A DNA stretch of 18,695 bases from UMGS1851 sp900555605 (GTDB lineage: Bacteria; Bacillota; Clostridia; UBA1212; UBA1255). Below the pieces are notes generated by a model. It saw only the letters and a list, made by a program, of their open reading frames with translations, had not been told where the DNA came from and did not search any database. Shown here piece after piece: positions 6,938-14,562 of this stretch. Each line of letters opens with the position of its first letter. Within the stretch, counting starts at the first letter, position 1. Where the stretch lies: NCBI GenBank assembly GCA_902472555.1, contig CABROF010000042.1:1-18695 (forward strand), read 5' to 3'. Both the position numbers and the translations under genes were made by a program.

Positions 6938-7792
6938 TTAGCCATGAAACAAGCCCAATGCAAAAGAGGACAGCCAGGCAACGGTTGGCTGAGATGCAAA
7001 ACGATACAGATAAACAAGAAAATACACATCGTTTTGTTCTCCGTATATTGTAATCCTATTGGGGACTGTTTCCGAAACTGTCAATTGTTCATTTTTTGAA
7101 GCTAATATATAATGTTCATCAATATACAGTGTTGACCTGCTGTTTATTATACGATATCTGAGACGCTTTCCTTCAATAATATCATTAGAATAAGTATACA
7201 TTGTCGCGGGAATATTTTCAACCAAAACTTCTTTTTGTACAACATTTTTGATTTGCGGACGTGTAAAGAACTGTACATAATCATACTCGAAATGCAGACG
7301 AAACGCTTCTTCTGTCAGTATGACGATCCGGCCGAACGTATTACCTGTGTCCGAACCCAACGAAAAGGAATAGATATCCCCGCTCCATGTCACAGTTGCG
7401 CGCCAAAATAAATCTTCGGGAAGAACCGGTTCATACAAACGATTGGGATCGCATACTTTTATGCCGTTCTCATCCTTTTCAAAAGTCTCCTGCATGATAT
7501 AAATTTGAGAGTCTGTAAATTTTCCGGATTTCAATGTATCCTTCAAGTCTGTCAGGGAAGGAAACTCCAAGGCTGCCGCAATTGAGATATCTCCCGATTG
7601 GTCTGCACCTGCGGCTTCCCCGTCAATATTAAGATAATACTGCCCGTCAATATTGGCAACGGTGCAGGCGGCTTTTGCGTTTGTATGGTGCGTGTCAGGC
7701 TTTTTTTCTTGCGCTGTCTTTCCGCAGCCCGCCATGCTCCATAAAAGGACGGTGATACACATTGCTGTGATAGAGAATCGGATTGTTTTCAT
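6938..7792 (-). CDS. Secreted lipoprotein, family unknown (284 aa)
   Basis: The N-terminus is a lipoprotein signal: MKTIRF, a hydrophobic stretch, then WSMAGC, with the lipidated Cys at residue 23 and a polar tail after it (GKTAQEKKPDTHH). The mature part is mixed alpha/beta with repeated aromatic beta-like segments such as IDGQYYLNIDGE and DLFWRATVTWSGDIYSFSL. I do not recognise a domain. It starts 17 bases after the stop of the 1210-aa gene with AAGGAG about 9 bases before the ATG, so the two are almost certainly co-transcribed. Anchored on the outer face of the membrane, it could help fold, anchor, inhibit or protect against the protease-like neighbour; this is inference from position only. 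The C-terminus ends in an unusually hydrophobic segment (VAWLSSFALGLFHG), so a late frameshift or truncation is possible. Confidence 0.85.
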   Translation of the reverse strand: MKTIRFSITAMCITVLLWSMAGCGKTAQEKKPDTHHTNAKAACTVANIDGQYYLNIDGEAAGADQSGDISIAAALEFPSLTDLKDTLKSGKFTDSQIYIMQETFEKDENGIKVCDPNRLYEPVLPEDLFWRATVTWSGDIYSFSLGSDTGNTFGRIVILTEEAFRLHFEYDYVQFFTRPQIKNVVQKEVLVENIPATMYTYSNDIIEGKRLRYRIINSRSTLYIDEHYILASKNEQLTVSETVPNRITIYGEQNDVYFLVYLYRFASQPTVAWLSSFALGLFHG

Positions 7793-7809
7793 GATAATTA
7801 TCTCCTTCG

Positions 7810-10800
7810 TTAGTTGCCGTAATGTATTTTATTTAAAGCCAATGGCCTTAATTCTGCCAAACAGGATTCACAAAATGGTTCAGCATCACCGGCAACAATA
7901 TTTTGATAGAAGTCAAATGCATAATGCGGTTCAAAACGTTCCATAACACATACATACTTACGGACCACGTCATGGCCGGGGTCGTTGTATACCTCGCGCA
8001 TTCCCAATGCATGGGCGGTTTCATGTGCTAAAGTTAGGGTCATACATCCGAACCGCTCCTTTGCGTCACCGCCCATCACCTGCAAAAAGTGAATAACAGG
8101 CCGGTGATCATAAACGCCGGCAATGAAACTGGCTGTAGTATGATTTCCGTTAAGCTCTTGGCAGTATGTATTGGCACTGCGATTTGTCCACAACACATAA
8201 ATATGGTGATCCTCACGCTGACCATAATAAAGCTGATTAGAGATTCTGTATAAATTTTTATGATGGTTCGCTCCGCAATTTGTACCGCAGGTGTTATCAC
8301 AGGGCGTGTTTATGCCATGTGTGCAATCATCCGCAATTGCTTCCGTATATTGCGTTGCGGCTCCATCCATGATAAATCGAAGGCCGAACAGTTTGCTGTA
8401 TACAAAATCGACAAAAGTATTTGCTGCTGTGATATTGGCAATCAGAGTGCTGTTGTCTGCCATGCTTTCATCAAAATAGTTTACAAAAGTAAAGGCTGTT
8501 TCAGTTAAATACCACTCATCCTTATAATTATCGTCATTCACATAATCGCGCTGTTCAATATCGATACCGTTGTTATTTTCAAAACCCGGCATTGCCCATC
8601 CCACAGCTAAAACGCGGTTATTCGCCTGTCCGGTTTTCGGGGTGAGCCGATATGCCCCGCTGGCGGTAGTGGTGACTTTCCACTTCATTCCATCCGTAAT
8701 TTCGCCCGAGCGGAGAACCACTGCCACGCCGTCGTCGGCGGAATCTCCCTGGACGCCGAGATAGTAGTCGGCGGAGCCGGAATTCGCTGATTTGATTGTA
8801 TAATATCCATCGCTTAAAAGGGTAAAGGTCCACCTCTGCGTTGCCCCGCCGTGAAATTCCCATTGATGGATCTGTGTTCCGCTGCTCATTACCTGGTCCT
8901 CTATATCCACATATTTTATGGTTCTCTTGTTTTTTATAAAATATGTGCCGTTTGCAATTTCGGTGACTTCCAAAGTAAAAGAAACGGAATCGTTATATTT
9001 GCTTCCCGTAAGGGTAACTGTGCCGGGGAAAACAGCCGTTACAGTACCGGTATACCAATCGATTGTTGCGACAGCCGTGTTTCCGGAGGACCAGTACAGG
9101 TTCTGCGTGATCGTATATTCTGAGTAATATCCGGCACATAAGAGCAGCTCCTCCAATGTTTTTGTTTGCCCCGGAGCGATATAACGCTTTGCGTTTGTTG
9201 TAATCTGTACATTTCCCGTATCGTATAGAATCGGTTTTGCCGGCGGTGCATCCAGTTTCTCTAAGATCCAATTTTGGCTTGTTGAGGTGCTGTCCGCGGC
9301 GGCTCTGATGTTGATGTTGTTGCTTGCAGACAGTGATTCAAGTGACAGAACGTCTTCGACTCTTCCGTATTGCCTGATTCGATACGCAGTATCCGAAATC
9401 CGTTCTATTGCCCACGAGGAGGCGTATCCCACGCCGGATAGGGTGTCATTTGTTCCGAGATCATACAATCTTACATTTTGCCCGACATATACTGTTAACC
9501 CTAAATTCAATTTATGGTATGGACGGATACTGTAAAGTCCCTCTCCGAGGTACCATACCCGCCATAGCTGCGATAGCTGTTCAAGAGAATTTTGAACCGT
9601 GCCTTTCGTATATTGCGACACATTTGTATAGTGGGCGATGCCATTATTTTCCGCGTGCATATATTTGCCGCTGTACTGGTTTTTAAAATCATAAACGCCG
9701 TTCGCCAGCCTTACATATACGACGCAGTATGCATAATGTTTTTCTCCGGCGGCGTCTGTTGCGGTGGCTGTAATCGTAGCGGTTCCTGCTTTCAGACCTG
9801 TGACAACACCGGAGCTGCTGACTGTGGCAATTGCGGTATTGCTGGAGGACCAAGTGACAGACTGCCCGCTTGGCGTCGTAGCGGCAGTGAGCGTTCTTGT
9901 TCCGCCGTTCTGCAGGATGTCGATGCTTGTAGCATTCAGCGTGATGTCTGAGACATACGTCATGACGACATACGGCCTGTTGCCAGTGGTGGGAAACTCT
10001 GAGGAGTAAAAAGATTTATTGTTGGCTTCATTGCTGTTCATCATAATAAACCCGGCGGCTGCGGAATAGGTATTATTTTTCCAGGAACGCGCCAATGCGG
10101 TGATGTTAAACGCTGTCCAAGCGCCGTTATTCAGGCTTGCGCCGTAATTGACGGCTGTCGTATGGCTTCCCGCATTATTCCAAGTGAGGCCGCTCTCCGT
10201 CCAGGTGGTATTAGAAGTCTTAGGATAAAGGTTGATATATTGCTGCGTACCGCCGGAGGCCTCTCTTACATAAAATTTTACAGAGGATATTTGAGAAGAC
10301 GTGATGGAGCGATAAACCGAACTTGTATATAGTCCGTACAGACGGACAACCGTCCTTCCGATGCCATAGCCGCCTCCGGGGTCTCCCAGCCTGTTATACT
10401 GGAAGTCACCGAAATTGACCGCCGGTTTCCCGGCAAAGATCGGGACATCCTGAATCGCGTTGGTGCCGGTCACCTGATCTGAGATCGTTAAGGATGGGTC
10501 TATGGTTACCGGATAGACCGTATCCGCATCCGTAAGAAAATCCCGATTTACCCCGATGGTCAGCAGATATTGACTGCCATGCCGGATTGGCGTTACTGTC
10601 ATCGTGCCGAAATCCGGTTTTCCGATTGCATCATATACGATGATTTCTCCAAGTCGGATTTTATCGGAGGCATTTTCATTTTCCGCTAAATAATAACCAT
10701 GATCATAATAGATATACAAGCCGTCTGTTTCCAGCATGAATTGAAATGTATCAATTCCCGTATAGGAGGCAAGCATGATTTCTTCTTTGATACCGGACAA

Positions 10801-11442
10801 TAAAGGCGTATAGCGCAGGTCTATGCCGCTGCCGAAATAATCGGAATATGTAACGGTATCGTCATGCATTTGTGCGGCGGATATCCCTGCGGCGGATTTT
10901 TTTGCCGCAGGATTGTTCTGAGGCCTGAGCACCACCGTTTTATCTCCATAACCGAGGGTGATTCCACTGTCTGCATTTTGCGGAAGCACGACTGCGATGT
11001 TATTTTCTTTCGTTGTATAGCCGCCGCTTTTATATGCGGTCAGAGAAATGTCTTTCTCCCGCACTGCTCCGTCCGGCGCGATATATTTTACGTTTTCATC
11101 CATATAATATACAGAGACCGTACCGTCGCGGTTTAAAAAGGCATAGGAATGCAGCGTTTCCATTTCCGGCAGTCGTGCGATATGGCCGGACCGCGCAAAT
11201 CCATCCGCATCTACATATTTTAGTACGGCGCAGTTCTTTGCCGCAGAGCATTCTGCAGGTGTTTCAATCTCCGTGTAGATTTCAGGCGCGGCCCGGTTTT
11301 GCGAGGCATCGGATAAAACGCTTACAGAATTATTATTTTTAAGACTGTCTAAGGATTGTGCCGTAGAATCTCCGGAATAGAGCATTGTACTGAGCAAGAC
11401 GATAAGAAGCAGGGCAGTCACCCGGCGCTGATATTTATGCAT
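7810..11442 (-). CDS. Secreted modular protein: WapA/Rhs-like N-terminus, DNRLRE, Ig-like and ricin-type modules, C-terminal zincin-like protease
   Basis: 1210 aa; AAAAAGGAGG lies about 9 bases before the ATG. Residues 1-29 are a Sec signal peptide. Residues 75-316 match the partial gene at the left edge and end in YPVTIDPSLTI, as in exported WapA/Rhs-type proteins. Residues 328-497 are a DNRLRE-type domain (TWTESGLTWNN). Residues 499-578 are a BIG2-type Ig domain (VTWSSSNTAIATVSSSG). Residues 579-732 are a ricin-type trefoil (QLWRVW). Residues 738-828 are a second, divergent BIG2 (LYWSSGNTAVATID). Residues 829-980 are a second ricin-type module (QRWTF). The last 225 residues hold a Cys-rich part (about 1040-1062), the zinc-site motif HETAHALGMRE at 1140-1150, and CVM at 1165-1167, which sits where metzincins have their Met-turn. 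The protease assignment rests on HExxH and its context; the third zinc ligand is not certain (Glu1150 or His1157). It probably binds glycans or wall polymers and cuts protein substrates outside the cell. The lipoprotein gene follows in the same operon. Confidence 0.9.
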   Translation of the reverse strand: MHKYQRRVTALLLIVLLSTMLYSGDSTAQSLDSLKNNNSVSVLSDASQNRAAPEIYTEIETPAECSAAKNCAVLKYVDADGFARSGHIARLPEMETLHSYAFLNRDGTVSVYYMDENVKYIAPDGAVREKDISLTAYKSGGYTTKENNIAVVLPQNADSGITLGYGDKTVVLRPQNNPAAKKSAAGISAAQMHDDTVTYSDYFGSGIDLRYTPLLSGIKEEIMLASYTGIDTFQFMLETDGLYIYYDHGYYLAENENASDKIRLGEIIVYDAIGKPDFGTMTVTPIRHGSQYLLTIGVNRDFLTDADTVYPVTIDPSLTISDQVTGTNAIQDVPIFAGKPAVNFGDFQYNRLGDPGGGYGIGRTVVRLYGLYTSSVYRSITSSQISSVKFYVREASGGTQQYINLYPKTSNTTWTESGLTWNNAGSHTTAVNYGASLNNGAWTAFNITALARSWKNNTYSAAAGFIMMNSNEANNKSFYSSEFPTTGNRPYVVMTYVSDITLNATSIDILQNGGTRTLTAATTPSGQSVTWSSSNTAIATVSSSGVVTGLKAGTATITATATDAAGEKHYAYCVVYVRLANGVYDFKNQYSGKYMHAENNGIAHYTNVSQYTKGTVQNSLEQLSQLWRVWYLGEGLYSIRPYHKLNLGLTVYVGQNVRLYDLGTNDTLSGVGYASSWAIERISDTAYRIRQYGRVEDVLSLESLSASNNINIRAAADSTSTSQNWILEKLDAPPAKPILYDTGNVQITTNAKRYIAPGQTKTLEELLLCAGYYSEYTITQNLYWSSGNTAVATIDWYTGTVTAVFPGTVTLTGSKYNDSVSFTLEVTEIANGTYFIKNKRTIKYVDIEDQVMSSGTQIHQWEFHGGATQRWTFTLLSDGYYTIKSANSGSADYYLGVQGDSADDGVAVVLRSGEITDGMKWKVTTTASGAYRLTPKTGQANNRVLAVGWAMPGFENNNGIDIEQRDYVNDDNYKDEWYLTETAFTFVNYFDESMADNSTLIANITAANTFVDFVYSKLFGLRFIMDGAATQYTEAIADDCTHGINTPCDNTCGTNCGANHHKNLYRISNQLYYGQREDHHIYVLWTNRSANTYCQELNGNHTTASFIAGVYDHRPVIHFLQVMGGDAKERFGCMTLTLAHETAHALGMREVYNDPGHDVVRKYVCVMERFEPHYAFDFYQNIVAGDAEPFCESCLAELRPLALNKIHYGN

Positions 11443-11649
11443 CTGATTTTGACCTCCTTTTTGTTGCCGCTTATCCGCAGGATTTTTGCGGAATCCTTCT
11501 GATCAGATCCCGCGTTTGCCGTCCTGACACACTGCTGTCAGCCTGCTGATAGAAAAACGAGACGTTTCTTATTACATTCGATAAAGATGGAATCCTCCCT
11601 TCCTTTTATTTTTTATTGAACCACGCGCCTTCAACTTTTGTTCCATGTT
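11443..11649 (-). promoter_or_regulatory. Long 5' leader (about 205 bases) of the 1210-aa gene with hairpins
   Basis: Between the predicted start site and the ATG the minus strand carries CTGACA-N6-TGTCAG (about 11524-11541), then GACGGCAAA, then TCCGCA...TGCGGA (about 11473-11491), then the ribosome binding site. The order (hairpin, GACGGCAAA, further stem) resembles the leader of the paralogous gene at 447-706, although overall identity is low. No known riboswitch class was recognised. Confidence 0.45.
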
Positions 11650-11655
11650 GATAAT

Positions 11656-11684
11656 ATGATACGATATTTTTTCGAGGATGTCAA
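11656..11684 (-). promoter_or_regulatory. Sigma-A-type promoter of the protease/lipoprotein operon
   Basis: On the minus strand TTGACA (11679-11684) is followed after 17 bases by TATCAT (11656-11661). This should drive the 1210-aa gene and the lipoprotein gene. Confidence 0.8.
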
Positions 11685-11788
11685 TATTTGTAAATCAATT
11701 TATCTTCTGTGCCTCCTGCGCAGAATTTCGGCAGGCTTACGGCGCCGGTGGGGTACAGCTATATCAGCAGCTACAGCACATCCAAATC

Positions 11789-12117
11789 TGTCCCGCGCTT
11801 TTGAAAGCGCCGTTTGTTTGTAATGCCTGTCCGCAAAACCGGTATGCATCCTGTAAGTATGTGCGTGATGTCTGCAACGCCGCGTCTGCTCAAAAAGAAT
11901 ACGAGAGTCCGCTTAAGGAATCAAGAGCGGAAAGCTTCCGCGCTTGGTGAAGTTTAAGCCGCGCCGGCAGAATCAAGAAAAAAATATCCCCTCCGGCATA
12001 CGGGTAACCCGTACATACAGCGATTTTCTGCTATTCTGCCATGAAAACAGTATTCAGCACCATGTTGAGCTTGATACTGTCATAGGCCGTATCGGCGGCA
12101 AGGGATTGCTTACAATT
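11789..12117 (+). pseudogene. IS30-family transposase relic, deleted and frameshifted
   Basis: Two fragments in different frames match the usual IS30 transposase order. Fragment one (11789-11935) reads CPALLKAPFVCNACPQ, then KEYESPLKESRAES, the Cys-containing linker and A...Y...L.ESR block of many Firmicutes IS30 members. Fragment two (about 11944-12117) reads VKFKPRR, then RVTRTYSDFLLFCHEN, then VELDTVIGRIGGKGLLTI, where the Asp of ELDTV is the first residue of the DDE catalytic triad. Between them the segment with the second helix-turn-helix and the YTYV region is missing, and the reading frame changes. After LLTI the similarity stops abruptly and the ATPase promoter region begins. The remaining catalytic residues are absent, so the element cannot transpose by itself. 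Clear terminal inverted repeats were not found. Confidence 0.75.
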
Positions 12118-12175
12118 AGCAAAGCAGGGATTTGCATTTTAGTAAATTACAATCAAGTAAATTTCAAAATAACTA

Positions 12176-12204
12176 TTGACTCATTCGTAAAAGTGCTCTA
12201 TATT
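12176..12204 (+). promoter_or_regulatory. Promoter of the ATPase gene
   Basis: TTGACT (12176-12181), 17-base spacer, TATATT (12199-12204), about 45 bases before the start codon. Three copies of AGTAAAT stand around it (12141-12147, 12156-12162, 12207-12213). Confidence 0.75.
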
Positions 12205-12249
12205 TAAGTAAATCGTAGATCACGAATTTTCTCTATAGAGGTAATGCTT

Positions 12250-13647
12250 ATGTTCATAGGAAGAGAAAACGAGCTTGCAAGGCTTAACAAGCTATATGAT
12301 TCTAATAAATTTGAATTCGCCGTTATTTACGGGCGCCGCCGTGTAGGTAAGACGGCCCTTATCAGCGAGTTTGTCAAAGATAAGGATGCCATATTTTTTA
12401 CCGGCGTTGAAACCAACGCAAAACAAAATCTTGATAACTTTTCAAGATGTATTATGGAATACAATACGGGCATAGCTGCTGGCTCTTCTTTTTTGTCTTT
12501 TCAATCGGCATTAGAATACGTTTTTGAATTGGGGAAGTCAAAAAGAATCGTGCTTGTGATAGATGAATACCCCTATGTTGCCCGTGCGTCCAAAAGCCTT
12601 GCTTCCACGCTCCAGCTTTTAATCGACAAACACAAAGACACCTCCAAGCTGTTTTTAATTCTTTGCGGTTCCTCTATGTCCTATATGGAAGACCATGTTT
12701 TGGCATATAAAGCGCCTCTTTACGGAAGAAGAACAGCGCAGCTTAAAATCAACCCGTTTGACTTTTTTGAAGCCTGCCGCTGTTTCACGAAGCTGTCGCA
12801 CATTGACAAGGCATTGGCATACGGAATTGTCGGCGGAACGCCGCAATACCTGATGCAGCTTGATGACAATCTTTCCATTGAGGAAAACATCAAAAATACC
12901 CATCTGAATCCTTCTTCTTCTATCTTTGAGGAGCCGAACAACCTTCTGAAGCAGGAGGTGCGTGAGCCGGCGATTTACAATGCGGTTATTACGGCAATAG
13001 CCACCGGCTGCTCCAAAATGAATGAAATCTCCAATAAGATTGATGAAGATACAAGCGTATGTGCTACTTATATTAAGAACCTGATCACGCTCGGCATCGT
13101 AAAAAAAGAATCGCCCTACGGCGAAAAATCAAGCCGCAAAACGATCTATTCCATCGAGGATAATATGTTCCGCTTTTGGTATCGGTTCGTGCCGGAAAAT
13201 ACTTCGATTATCTCCCGTGGCGCAACAGACCTTGCATACAAGCGTATCTCTCCTGAACTTTCATCTTATATGGGCGGTGTATTTGAAGAAATTTGCAAAC
13301 AGTATCTATGGAAGCTGCTGCTTGATGGAAAATGTGCTGTGAATTTCAGCGGCATTGGTCGTTGGTGGGGCACAAATCCCAAAACCAAATCCCAAGAGGA
13401 AATTGACATTATGGGAACGGACAAAAATTCTGCCCTGTTCGGTGCGTGCAAGTGGACAAATGAAAAGGTTGACCTTGGTGTGCTTGAAACTCTTGTAGCG
13501 CGCGGCAACCTATTTAGCTACAAGAAAAAGCACTTTTATCTCTTTGCCAAAACCGGCTTTACCAAAGGATGTATCGATAAGGCAGCAGAGATGGGTCATG
13601 TAACGCTTGTTACCTATGAGGATATGTTGAAAGAAAGCAAGGCGTAG
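12250..13647 (+). CDS. Stand-alone ATPase of the ATPase_2 (archaeal-type STAND) family with C-terminal DUF234
   Basis: 465 aa from the ATG at 12250, chosen because AGAGG lies 8 bases upstream and because family members begin MFIGRE.EL; the ATG at 12244 is too close to that site. The P-loop is GRRRVGKT (residues 28-35), the usual GRRRxGKT form of this family, and Walker B is VLVIDEYPY (about 101-109). A GSSMSYME segment near 140 is a probable sensor. After an all-helical winged-helix-like part (about 230-300) comes the DUF234 domain, with GRWWG and EEIDIMG then GACKW: the layout of a PD-(D/E)xK nuclease fold, but the expected Glu of ECK is Ala. Such proteins are widespread in archaea and anaerobic bacteria; their role is unsettled, and signalling, defence or a DNA-related function have all been considered. 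It is a single-gene unit next to an IS30 relic, which fits acquisition by transfer. Confidence 0.9.
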   Translation: MFIGRENELARLNKLYDSNKFEFAVIYGRRRVGKTALISEFVKDKDAIFFTGVETNAKQNLDNFSRCIMEYNTGIAAGSSFLSFQSALEYVFELGKSKRIVLVIDEYPYVARASKSLASTLQLLIDKHKDTSKLFLILCGSSMSYMEDHVLAYKAPLYGRRTAQLKINPFDFFEACRCFTKLSHIDKALAYGIVGGTPQYLMQLDDNLSIEENIKNTHLNPSSSIFEEPNNLLKQEVREPAIYNAVITAIATGCSKMNEISNKIDEDTSVCATYIKNLITLGIVKKESPYGEKSSRKTIYSIEDNMFRFWYRFVPENTSIISRGATDLAYKRISPELSSYMGGVFEEICKQYLWKLLLDGKCAVNFSGIGRWWGTNPKTKSQEEIDIMGTDKNSALFGACKWTNEKVDLGVLETLVARGNLFSYKKKHFYLFAKTGFTKGCIDKAAEMGHVTLVTYEDMLKESKA

Positions 13648-13667
13648 TGGAGGAAAACAGAATGATC

Positions 13668-13716
13668 GGCTCCTTTCAGAGCCCTTTGGGGCATCCGGAT
13701 TTTTGTCCGCACCCCC
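13668..13716. terminator. Possible bidirectional terminator hairpins between convergent genes
   Basis: GGCTC-N6-GAGCC (13668-13683) is followed by GGGG...CGGA/TCCG...CCCC (13688-13716), which can fold with an internal loop. The position between the ends of two converging genes (ATPase and deacetylase) suggests a shared terminator, but there is no clear T-run on either strand. Confidence 0.35.
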
Positions 13717-13743
13717 GGAAATTCAGGAAGTATCTGCTGTGGG

Positions 13744-14430
13744 TCAAACAGTCAGATGCGCGAGGATTTCACGGTTCGTCACGTATTGAATACCGGCGCG
13801 GCCCGCAATCAAGTCACAGAAGCGCTGAAAGCGGTCCCAGCTGTCATATTTGTCAAATTCAAAGGAATGGCCCCATACGAAAAACAGCTGGTCCCGCTCC
13901 TCTTCCGCGGCCAGGAACCGTTCCGCCAGAGCAAACAGACGCACGTCCTTCACATCGCAGTTGGGATGCCATTCGAGAAGCCGCTCCGGCATGGTAAAAT
14001 GCGGATTGATCCCCACTGTGCGGGCATAGCGGATAGCCGTATCGCGTTTTAGAACCTCAATAACAAATTCATTGTAGGGTTTCTCTCCGCCCGGATAAGC
14101 CATGCCTACAATCGGATAGCCGCAAAGCGCCTCCAGGCGCAGCCGGTCCTCCTCCACCTCCCGGATGATCTCTTCTCGGCTTAAGGTCGAAAGATCCGGA
14201 TGATCCACGGTATGCACCGCTACCTCATGGCCCCGATAAAGCGCCGGCACCATATCCGCGGTGATCTCTGTATGGTCGCAATCAATGCCATCGTGAACGA
14301 TCCGATGGCGCTGGCCGAAAAATCCAGAATTCAGATTAAACGTGCATTTTAACCCGTATTGGTTCAGAATCTCCGTAAAACGGACATCCTGCACGGTTCC
14401 GTCGTCAAAGCTCATGGTAAAAAATTTCAT
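13744..14430 (-). CDS. Polysaccharide deacetylase family protein (NodB homology), cytoplasmic form
   Basis: 228 aa, with GGGGGAGG 4 bases before the ATG. NodB-fold motifs are in order: SFDDG at residues 7-11 (motif 1, with the catalytic base and a metal-binding Asp), HTVDH at 73-77 (motif 2, two metal-binding His), AYPGG at 111-115 (motif 3), a Trp-containing WHP at 154-156, and WGHSFEF at 186-192 (motif 5 His). The usual Arg of motif 3 is not obvious, though RYAR follows at 134-137. There is no signal peptide or membrane segment, so the substrate is probably a soluble or intracellular N- or O-acetylated carbohydrate rather than cell-wall polymer. It is divergently transcribed from the LysR gene, which probably controls it. 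The family is well supported; the substrate is unknown. Confidence 0.9.
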   Translation of the reverse strand: MKFFTMSFDDGTVQDVRFTEILNQYGLKCTFNLNSGFFGQRHRIVHDGIDCDHTEITADMVPALYRGHEVAVHTVDHPDLSTLSREEIIREVEEDRLRLEALCGYPIVGMAYPGGEKPYNEFVIEVLKRDTAIRYARTVGINPHFTMPERLLEWHPNCDVKDVRLFALAERFLAAEEERDQLFFVWGHSFEFDKYDSWDRFQRFCDLIAGRAGIQYVTNREILAHLTV

Positions 14431-14478
14431 GCTGCCTCCCCCGCCTTCTGTGCTGAACCAATCCTGCGAATCGGGACC

Positions 14479-14507
14479 AGTATACCATTATAAAACGGTC
14501 TGTTCAA
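14479..14507 (-). promoter_or_regulatory. Promoter of the deacetylase gene
   Basis: On the minus strand TTGAAC (14502-14507) is followed after 17 bases by TATACT (14479-14484). An imperfect dyad ATACC-N10-GGTCT (about 14482-14501) covers the spacer and could be a LysR-type site. Confidence 0.7.
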
Positions 14508-14529
14508 CTGCAGCTGTTTTCGGTATAAT
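14501..14529 (+). promoter_or_regulatory. Promoter of the LysR gene, overlapping the divergent deacetylase promoter
   Basis: A perfect TATAAT (14524-14529) has a weak -35, TGTTCA (14501-14506), 17 bases upstream. Its -35 shares five bases with the -35 of the divergent promoter, so the two polymerase sites should exclude each other. Confidence 0.6.
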
Positions 14530-14562
14530 AAGCAGGCAGAAACAGAAACAGGAGTGGCCGCA

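Noticed and set aside
13662..13997. Plus-strand frame after the ATPase stop with GGAGG 8 bases before its ATG
   Set aside because: The ribosome binding site is good, but the frame runs into the antisense strand of the deacetylase and its product shows no family features. It may be the start of a gene cut off by an old junction.
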